A DNA stretch of 11,185 nucleotides from Cephalothrix spiralis (taxonomy: Eukaryota > Nemertea > Palaeonemertea > Archinemertea > Cephalotrichidae), in NCBI GenBank assembly GCA_032353305.1, contig JAUCNG010379370.1, positions 1 through 11,185 on the forward strand, given 5' to 3'. This document shows, piece after piece, positions 1 through 9,700 of this stretch. Below the pieces are notes generated by a model. That model saw only the letters and a program-made list of their open reading frames with translations. It was not told the DNA's origin and ran no database searches. Each line of letters starts with the position of its first letter. Within the stretch, counting starts at the first letter, position 1. Position numbers and translations under genes: made by a program.

Positions 1-631
1 TGTACACGGCATGCAAATTTTTGATCACTCATAACTCGGACAAAAATTGGGTTAGGAACGTAAAACTTTGACCTACCAATGGTTTTCGGGGACAAGACAT
101 TCAAAAATACCTAAAAAAAATTATCTCTATTAGAAGTGCCCAAACTAAAAAATGGTAAATTCCATAATGGTAATTGAGCGACCTTTTCCCAAGGTCATAC
201 GGACCTGAAATTCGGTATTCAAACTTACTAAAGGTAAAGTAAAAATATGACAACAGCCGATCAGGATTACCAAACTTTGGTTTTTTTTGCGCCACCCTAT
301 ATGTACCGGGCCATCAAGTAATTTAAAGCGCATTATTCGCGGCATTAAGTTAAACCATGTTACTTAAAAGCTTTAATTGCCTTGTAGACAATATCAATTT
401 TGGCCATATATCGCGCCGCCTTAAATTAAACCAAGTAACTTAAAAACTTTTCTGTATGAAAATTTATTTGTTTTTGTTATTTATTAAACATCATTTAATA
501 TTCCATGCTTTTAAAACTATCATATACAAGTAATTTGTACTGCTAGATATGGTTTAAATTTTTTAAATTTAAATGTTATGTGCGTAAATGTTTTTTATTA
601 TATTTAATTGGGTATTTCAATTATGTTTCAG
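1..631 (+). other. Upstream intron (3' part)
   Basis: This precedes exon a of the MDC1-like gene and ends in its acceptor. No BRCT, FHA or other recognisable protein segment was found on either strand. The minus-strand open frames in 101-345 have no recognisable motifs. It contains the direct repeat at 326-450 and an AT-rich stretch (about 450-600). The intron's 5' end lies outside the window. Confidence 0.7.
326..450 (+). repeat. Imperfect direct repeat, offset 76 bp, two copies
   Basis: TTAAACCATGTTACTTAAAA at 350-369 recurs as TTAAACCAAGTAACTTAAAA at 426-445. The similarity extends upstream through a CGC-rich core (ATTCGCGGC versus ATCGCGCCGCC). This is two units of a short tandem duplication inside the intron. 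Confidence 0.6.
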
Positions 632-790
632 GGTATTCCGGATATCGTTACAATGGATGTTTTATCTGCTAAGCCAAAACTGCTTTTTACTGGTGTTTGT
701 GCCGATGACAAGATCAAAGCAATAATTCAAAAATTAGATGGAGAATTAGTAGAATCTGTAGAGGAATGCACCCATCTAATAACAGATAAG
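632..790 (+). CDS. MDC1: MDC1-like exon a: start of BRCT1 (53 codons)
   Basis: The exon begins after the acceptor TTATGTTTCAG and ends AAG|GTAATA. It is 159 nt, in phase 0 at both ends, and encodes 53 residues. It covers a short linker and then the first half of BRCT1: beta1 PKLLFTG, an alpha1 helix (about residues 26-35) and the beta2-beta3 segment ending THLITDK. The Thr-Gly of LLFTG corresponds to the phosphate-binding Thr-Gly of human MDC1 BRCT1. The open frame continues upstream to 608 and downstream to 838, but the sequence there shows no BRCT similarity and good splice signals intervene, so those parts are intron. Because the exon starts in phase 0 with no Met context, the protein clearly continues 5' of the window. 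Confidence 0.87.
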
Positions 791-3700
791 GTAATATCCC
801 ACCCGCACTATTTCACCCAGGCCAATCATACCGGATAAATCGCGGGTAATAAGTTGATGGAAACGCATAGGTGGTAAATCGATGTTCGATTTGCCGAATT
901 CATTCAACTGGTCCACCTATATCATCAGAAATACAAACAATTTATTCTTGATATAATGCAAAAGGAATCATCTAGATTTATTGAGACATCCAGACCCTGT
1001 TTCATGAGTCATGGATCATCCTTTTGTGGTAATAAATAGTTGTTCGACTCATCTGATTTAATAATCCAGATCAAATATAACACATTTTCTCGCAAATTAT
1101 GCTTGCAAATTGCGATTTATGCGTTTCGTCCTCCGGCTTATATGCGTTTCGATCAACTATACCTGCGATCTATCCGGTACGATTAGCCCGGATGTATATA
1201 TCGGGCCTAAGAAGTTAAACCGCGGTCTTTCCTGTTTTTATCGGAACGGAGAAAAGTAAATCGATTTGTATATGTTTTCAATGTTGAATGAAGTAACGTC
1301 ATTGATTTCACCAACTAAATGATGGAACTTTAGTTCAAAATTTTAACAGATGATATTTTGATATTATATTGATGAGAAGATTGCACTGGGCATCAATAAT
1401 TCCGTTCGCGCCAAAAAGTGAGTTTCCTATTAAAAGGCAGATATATATTAAAGTCAATTCACTGCAATATGAATAAGGAGATCAGCATCGTTCTTGGGGT
1501 GAATCTCTTATATAATAATAAATCTTTATTCGCAATGAATTGCACTTTTAACACAATGATAATTAACACAAGATATAATATTTGAATACCATGCCGGATC
1601 CAGGCAGGAATAACGGGTAAACTAGTGATTAGGTGTTATCAGTGTTATATCAATGCTTAAGATTGATATAACACTGGTGTTATCTAAGACAAGGTTGACT
1701 ATAATAATTAAGAGTTATCCAATACAAGGTACTTTTCATGTCCAGAATGACCACCTTCATCATAACAGTTATGGCACACATAAAAATCTTTACACTTAAA
1801 TCATTTTCTTAACCCGTCATCATTACCAACAGGATTATCTACGCGAAACACAATACTTATGGCAAGCACTGGTACCTTTGCTGAAATTATCATCACTCTT
1901 GACAGAGTCTATGTTTGGCTAAAATAGCTTTATATACATGTATATTCTAGCGGTGCCTATTTAGATTTTGTTTGACGCTAAGAACATTGTTCAGCAACTG
2001 ATGACCATCGGTCCTGTTAGGGTTTCAAAATTTTCTGCCGATATCGGCTTTAACGGGTTGAATATAGCTAAATAGAGATTAGGTAGGGTACTTTGTTACA
2101 AATAACCTAGTTTTAGGTCGAAACACATTCTCTGCTTTAGATATCACCCTTACTAATTATATAATTCATAACATCTAATATATAATTCATATCATTAGTA
2201 TATAATAAATAGATTATTATAGTAAGAACCTACATGTATTACAGCTCCTAAACAATAACACAAGAAAATTAAAGATTTTGAAGTTAATTCGTTTGAAAAA
2301 ATGTTAGCCAGAAATTGTTTTTTGTTTTATTTGTACTGTCAAAAAAATGTATTGAATTATTTTTTGTAAATAATTTTCAGGTTCGGCGAACTATAAAATT
2401 CCTCTGTTGTGTAAGCAAAGGACTACCAATCGTGTCTCCGGATTGGATACAAAAGTGCAATAGTGCCGGGAAATTTATTGGTAAGTGTTTTTGTGCATAA
2501 TTCAATCTTCCAATGAAAGCGGCATGCGAAGGCTAATTTTCAAGGAGCTCTTCGGCACCTATCGTGACAAGTATCTGTAAACTACAGATGAATTTTCAGT
2601 ATGTGAAGTGAAAATAATAGAGTTCCACTAAAGTAAATTAAACGTTCATGGTGTTCCTAAACGTGTATTAAGTTTTATTTTGGGGCACAGCACTAATTTT
2701 TTGAGAAATGATAGCTGATAACAAAATATGACTTTTTGAAAATAGCTTAACTGGCTACATGTACTTTTTGAGATATGCGCATGCGCGGTCGAGTATAAGG
2801 TTGCGAATGCGCATTGCGCAAAACTAAAATCTTTGTACCTCAATTTGTTAATTAGGGGCATGTTTCTATTTGTCCGTAATACAAATGAATGACCTAAAAC
2901 TAGCCGTTTTCAAGATATAAGCGATTTTGTGTATTGCTTATATCTCGAAAGGGGCTAGTTTTAGGTCATATATTTTTATTACGGACAGATTGAAACATGC
3001 CCCTTACTAACAATTTGAGGTACAAAATGTTTGGTTTTGTACATGCGCAACCCTAAAACTTGTGCATATCTCAAAAAGTAGCCAGTTAAGCTATTTTTAA
3101 AAAGCCATATTTGGAAAGAGTATGTTATCAGTTATCCTTTCCCACAAATTTAGTGCTGTGTCCCAAAATGAAACTTAATACACGTTTAGGAACACCGTGC
3201 ACGTTTAATTTACTTTAGTGGAACTCTATTATTTTCACTACAGATACTGTTTTCGGTACCACCACCACTATGGCCCCTATTGACCTATATATACTCGAAA
3301 AACTTGTAAAAATATTTGTGCAAAGAAAGATTTTTTTAAGACGTTATTCCAAAATTGCGGCCCCTATAGGCGAAAACGTTATTCTTATGAGTACATTCTT
3401 AAGGCTACGAGGCTATAGAAATTTAGTGGTGGCGAAACTCTGAAATTTGCTATTTGAAAAAACCACCAAAACCCATCTCCTTTTGGAAAGCCTGAATACA
3501 AAATGTGGATCATATTTTCAATGACGTAATACCAAAATTGCTCTCTCTAGCGGCAAAAATATTAACTACCTTAATTTCCGTTTGTAAAGGGCGCTTTTGA
3601 TATGACGTCTTTGAGAACAAAAAAATTAAGATGGACCTTTATTTCGTATAAGCTTTCCAAATATATATTGTTCAATGGGTTTCAGTTGCTTTTTCATATA

Positions 3701-6700
3701 CGGGAATTTGGAAATATGCCTCTTATGGGCGCATAGGAAAATGTTGAACTAACCATTTCAACTCGGTATAACATAGTACCAACCAAAAATGCAATACTCG
3801 TAGCTTTTTAGGTTGTACTCTTTAAACGAAAACCCAGTACCGGATTACCCTTGAGGCGCAAGAGGCTGCAGCCTCCGGCCCGACATTTTCTGCTCGACTC
3901 AAAATTTTGAAATGACATGAAACGCTCAATACCGATTTTAAAACGAAGCGGGGGGGGGTCTGCCATAGGCCCATGTGATTTGATTCTTAGATAAACCTTT
4001 CAGTAATAGAAAGAGACACTTTTATTTTTGATATGGGCCGCCAGATTATGGTAAGGTACTGACTAGGTCCTCAACGGACTCTGAAACAGGCACCAACGTT
4101 TATGTTTTTAAAAAAAGGCCGTGAAATTATTTTACAAGGCCGTAGTATCTGAAATACATCTAATAGGCCGTTTTCCTTTTTTTGAAGAATTTGAGGGAGA
4201 GGCCTTTACGTTTCAGAAACTTTTTAGGGATCACCAGAATATGATAAAGACCTTGATGCTGCCCCGCCCGCCTACGGTAATCCTGACGTTTTAGAAAATT
4301 AGTAGGCCCTAGGGTTTTTAAAGAAGGCAAGGGCCATCATATTATGATAATACGCCATACCAACTATACTATTTAATTTAATTTGTACCAAAATCTTATA
4401 TTATATGATATCAAAAATCTAATTTTCAACTACTTTATTTTAAACATAAAAATAAATATATCAGGTTCTCAGTCTCACCGATTGAAAAAAACTTAGAACT
4501 TTTCTGACAATTATTATTCTCAAATATCTCGAAAATTTATAAACATCAAATTCAATTCTATATTTTGAAATTAATCAACGATCTAATGTAAATTTAATGA
4601 CAAACCGTGGGGAAAATATCACATAGTATCTATTATAAGTATGATAATTAAAACTAATAACAATCATAGATCAATTATCTTTATCACCGTTTTTTGGGGG
4701 CGTTAGCATGCATATATTATTGATAATTATTGGCAGAAAAACGAGGCGTCTCAAACATGAACATCGTTCGGGCGCGGGTTGAAATTAGGCCGCATTGGCT
4801 AGTAATGCAGGCCAATATCAGCCCGGATGAAATGCTTAGATTTTCCGCTTTCAAAAAACATTGTTAAGCTCTCTGAAACTGAAGTACGTAGATGTGCGCA
4901 GACATTTGGACGAAAAATCTTCCGTAAAAAATCTTTCAATTGTCTTCCCTTGCTTTCGCTATATCGTTCGACCACACACGTTAGGGGCTCGCGCCATCAT
5001 GCTTCGCGTGATATAGGCTCCGCAAGATTTAGGCTAATTTTTCTTTTAGCCTCTGGCCTAGAAATCCTTAATCCGGCTCTGCGAAAAACAGATAGGGACC
5101 CAAATTTTGGTATGACCGTCATTGCACGGGGATTTTTGCAATATATACAATCTCGAAGTGCCACGTCATGTTTATTGCGGGCAATTAAAAGCTAAAGTGA
5201 AATGACCTTTTGGAATCGAAATGACAATGTACGTATGTATAGTCTTTAGCAAGGTGAAAAAAACCACGGACACGAAGATTGAGATACATGTATTAACTCG
5301 GTTTATTGAACCTTCAAAGCGTAATCATGCGTCTATATATTATCCCAGGTTTTAGTGAAGAAGAAATTGGTCATATAAGGGACTGTTTATGTGTAGTGTA
5401 TGAATTAAATTGAACCATTAAACATATAATATATATCGGGTGTCGCGCTATATTTTGCCCGCTGTTTACAAGGTCATATCTTAAACAATACGTGAGATAA
5501 TGATTTGATATTTTGCATGTAGTAGTAAAATGATGTGCTTAATAGTGTGCTAAAGTTTTAGTTTGATATCATTTATAGTTTTTAAGTTATGTCAATTTGC
5601 GCAACTAGGGTCACAAAAATGACGTTAAAATTCTTAGTCCAAATTTTTGCTTACTATTTAAAAACCCGTAGTTTAAGAAATAGAAAAGATGTTGGCTTTT
5701 AATTTCAGTAGAACATCAATGTCAACATCATACTAATATTTAAAGTCAACAACTTTTCTATTTTTTTATGCTTCGGGTTTTTAAATAATAAGCGTCATTC
5801 TATGATATTCCGTTTTTTTACCCTAGTTGCGCAAATTGACATAACTTAAAAACTATAAATGATATAAAAAAACAAACTTTAGCACACTATTAAGAACATC
5901 ATTCTCCTACTACATGCAAAATATCAAATCTTTATCTCACATATTGTTTAAGATACGACCTTGTAAAGATACGACCTTGTAAATACCGGGCAAAATATAG
6001 CGCGCCACCCGATATATATATCTATCAAATATATAATCTTGAACAGAACATCACCATGACAAAACCCATTTTTAGCTCACTTGGTACGAAGTACCAAAAG
6101 TGAGCTTATGCTATCGCGCGTAGTCTGGTGTCTGTCTGTCACGCCTCGTTATGGTATTTTTTATTCCAAATACAAAACAGGTGGCACTGTATTAAGGCTA
6201 CAGTTTCATATCTCCTATCTAAACCATTCAAAAATCCTGATGATCGAGGCCCCATTACTCCCACAAAAAGTTTAAAGAAATGTGTTTCTTAAGCTATTAC
6301 ACTATAACAGGGAATTCAAATCAATAAGAACTCAATAGAATTATTTGTCAATTTCTTATTTCAGATTGTTTGAAATTCCTTGTTAAGGACAAAGAAGCGG
6401 AAAAAAAACATAAATTTAAATTAGGAACGAGTCTTGAAGATGCAAACAAAAAGAAAATGTTGGAAGGATATAGTATATATGTTACTAAATCAGTAAAGCC
6501 TATACCAAAGGATATGAACGGTAAGAATGCCATAACTATCCAGGGAACCGTTTTCGCCGATTGCCAATAAACTTACCGATATGCCGATAGATCGGCAAGG
6601 ATCGGCAAACCATCCGCCGACATGGTTTCACCAAGGACCTACATGGTATACTAGTGCAGGTGAAAGGACATATATTGTGGGTATATAATAGGTTTTGGCA

Positions 6701-9700
6701 CTTCTATAAAATTCATAAAATATTTCCTTATTCTGAGACCCTTGCGTGCGACTGAATCAGATTGGTGGTCAGTGATAAGTCGGAATTCGTGAGATAGCTG
6801 CGTATCAAACATCTTGGTAAATTTGTCGTAGCATTACAGAGTCGCAGCATCAATTCCACGATGCTGTAATTCCACGACGTACGACAAAATTGTGGCTAGA
6901 TTCCGTTCTGATACCGACCCATCATCATCGATAAGTCACATTTTACCTACATTCAAAATTGACTCTTATACCCTTGTCATTCGTGATTTATGAATTCATG
7001 TACGTGGCAAAGTAACCCTTTTAAGTTCAGAGGTTGGCGTTCGATCCTTATTCCTTGTACAATTCAAAAGTTATAAGATCTTATAAGTGTTCCTATGTTT
7101 TCTGTGTTGTCTTGCGCACTGTTCAACAGAACAACGAGAATTGTGCTTCTACCCTGTCAAATACGGCTGAATACGGTGTGTCCCAATATTATGGAAAACA
7201 GCCAGATGACGTCATATAGTGACTTAATTATGAATATTTTAATAATTGCAAAAAATACTCCTTTTATTTAATTGAGAGCCGAATAAAACAGATTTGATGC
7301 AGATCAGTTCATAACTAAGGGAGCTACGACAATTATCCCGAAAAACCTAGAGCTGGTCTCATTTCCCCCACCCTAAATCCCATACTAAATCGTGAGAAAG
7401 CTATTTTCAATCTCTCTAAAATAAACCTGGAATATTTTCAGTGCATGTCAATTTTTATCAACTTTTTTCTGAATAGTAAATTAGAAAAATTAGAAAAATT
7501 AAAAAGTAATAAAAAATTCACAAACATTATTTTTCTCCCGAGACAGGACGTTCATTTGTAGTGGGATTTACCTCCTACTATACTGGGGAAGTTGAATTTT
7601 TTGGTCCTGTGGGGAAATTGCACCTTAATAAATGAGGGGCTGTATTTGCGGAATCTGGCGCGCGGTTCAGCAAATACTAGTTATGGGGAGATCGTCGGAT
7701 TAAAACCAAACCTCATCAAGGTAGGGAAATTGATGTAGCTCAGTTGTTTAGATAGATTTGCACCAAATTTATATTTTTTGGAAGAATAGAACATGTTCTC
7801 TCTAGTTATGGTCAATTCATAATTAATTTAAATATGTCACAATATGACGTCATATGGCTGTTTTCCATAATATAGGGACATACACATCTCATCCTGTAAG
7901 TGACGAAATTACAGAGTATCGGAAGAAAAAACATGTAAGCCTACGTATAGTATAGGATATACATGTACAAATAAAATCACAATAACATAAGTTTATAAAG
8001 TAATAACGACATTTAAAATGGTTGATTAGGCACATTATAGGTCTTTACTAAAATTACATAAATATAGTGTTAGGTACGAATTAACATTATAAACTATTGT
8101 GAACAATTTTACACGTCTTAACCAGTGATAAATTATTAAGATCAGCATTAACTTAAAGCAGTTACCCAACATAAGGCAAACATCTCTACAGAATTCAGCT
8201 ATTTGATTGCTGAATTTCTTATAAGAAAAAAGAGGAGTGATTTGATTATGATAAGTTAATTTTGGATGGATTAATTTGAATTTTATATTAATTTCTAAAT
8301 TTCGATTAACTTGGGACAATTCAGAAAGGACAAATACATGTATCTTCAAATTGTTCAACCCAGGGACATCTCTTTAGTAAGCAGTGACCGGTTTTGAGAT
8401 TACCAGTACGAAATTAATATAAGGTATACGTAACGCTGAAGGTAAATTTATAAGATAATTTTCGAATTCACGATCCGTCAATCTCCCAGTGTTGCTTGCC
8501 CCTTTAAATTATTCAACAAGTGTTATTGATTGGGCCTTATTTCTATATAAACAAACGTTTTTATCTTTTTTAGAAATCATACTTGCGGCTGGAGGAAAGG
8601 TAAGGTCACTGAAGAGTTATATATATTTATCAAAAGATAAATGAGGTGCCCCTATACCAATATAATGAACTCCCCTCACCTTTTTTTAAAAATATTTTCT
8701 TCATCTTCAAAATAAAGTTATGTAGAGTATACCCATCTTGAAATTTTTTGTAAAGAAGGCCCATTTTTTGTATCACTGACGCAATAACATCAAGTTTGTT
8801 AACAGGGAACATCATAAAAATTACACATTAACATCATGAAATACACTGTGACGTCTCAAATGGGCCAAAAATGTAGTTTACGTCGCAATACGTACCTTCA
8901 TGCCTTTGATATCATCTTGTCCCCAATGCCAATCTCGATATCTCTCAACTGACCTTGGTATCATCTGGCTATTTATTCGCTGAATTGGTCTATTGGAAAA
9001 TCAATATTAAGAACCTATTATAATATCCTTGAACGACCAGGCCAGCATCTTGCAATCGCCTTATCCGAACATAATTTATTTTTAGTTTCTTTAATATGGT
9101 TGATCAGGTTAAATTGCTATTAGCCCCCGTAGCTATATGTTTAATATTAATTACGATCTTATTCGAGATTCCTATTTTTTATCAATTTTTTAGCCATTCG
9201 GATAACAAGATTCTCCGTCGGGAACGATACGAGAAAAATAATCAGCCATAATGTGTGCCTATTGAACGCAGAGCTAGTCGGATTTTGTAGCTTAACAAAT
9301 TCCAACAGCTCTGCGAGGAGAATGCTTTGATATAACGGTTATTATTTACGAACAGGCTAGTAAAAGGGAACAAAGGTTATTAAAAAATGATGAACAGCGA
9401 ACATGGGACCCTGCAGATTAAATACCGAGATAATGCATGTTCGATGCTCGTTCAGGGCCCAAATGTTCGACCCGGGCCCAACCAAGACTCTACTCTCATG
9501 CAGTTAAAGTCCCATTTTGTGATATATTTTGTGAATTGAATGAAAAGCGCCCTCATAAAGGGAAAATCATCATCCTCATCATCATCATCATAGTCCCGGA
9601 AACGGGAAATGTGGTGCCATAAATGCCTATGTCCGGGTCTTTAACTTGAGACGGCGTATTGTTTAACACGTTTGAAAATTATTACTAATCTGGGGATGAG

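Larger units (their letters stand above)
791..2380 (+). other. Intron a-b of the MDC1-like gene (1590 nt)
   Basis: It is bounded by GTAATA and TTTTCAG. It contains the inverted-repeat element at 801-1206, the hairpin at 1632-1684, a 21-bp AT-rich tandem repeat at about 2153-2210 and the 12-bp palindrome GCCGATATCGGC at 2037-2048. No coding segment was recognised in the remainder. Confidence 0.8.
2481..6364 (+). other. Intron b-c of the MDC1-like gene (3884 nt)
   Basis: This is the largest intron in the window, bounded by GTAAGT and ATTTCAG. It is almost filled with repeats: the fold-back at 2607-3239, a decayed fold-back-like block at about 3440-3715, a block with G-run and AGGCCGT repeats at 3840-4330, an AT-rich stretch at 4330-4740, a less AT-rich anonymous block at about 4760-5200, the second fold-back at 5429-6019 and the hairpin repeat at 6074-6106. 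No gene was recognised in it on either strand. Confidence 0.8.
6521..8573 (+). other. Intron c-d of the MDC1-like gene (2053 nt)
   Basis: It is bounded by GTAAGA and CTTTTTTAG. It holds the GCCGAT-rich cluster (6550-6625), a small stem-loop (6823-6887), the inverted-repeat element (7177-7884) and AT-rich sequence without recognisable content from about 7890 to 8570. The minus-strand open frame at 8035-8358 is low-complexity and has no recognisable domain. Confidence 0.8.

Noticed and set aside
101-345. Two overlapping minus-strand open frames of 64-66 codons
   Set aside because: Different frames of the same repeat-like intron sequence; no motif, and aromatic-rich composition caused by A/T runs.
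4827-5195. 122-codon open frame on the plus strand, the longest in the window
   Set aside because: No recognisable motif or domain, no splice or start context, and it lies in an anonymous block with small hairpins and several repeat-like traits. A frame of this length can arise by chance in a less AT-rich stretch.
6521-6570. Continuation of exon c past the GTAAGA donor as coding sequence
   Set aside because: BRCT similarity stops exactly at the donor and resumes in the microexon at 8574 in matching phase; the tail is repeat sequence.
7005-7047. Complete tRNA gene or SINE promoter from box A-like and box B-like motifs
   Set aside because: Box A is imperfect, the spacing (about 34 nt) is short and no cloverleaf can be drawn; mentioned only as a weak pair.
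7789-7798. GAACATGTTC, a perfect p53 half-site, in an intron of a DNA-damage gene
   Set aside because: No second half-site within the usual 0-13 bp, and the 10-mer is degenerate enough to occur by chance; no support for function.
8035-8358. 107-codon minus-strand open frame
   Set aside because: The product is rich in Leu, Ile, Asn and Lys as expected from AT-rich noncoding DNA, with no domain, and lies inside an intron.
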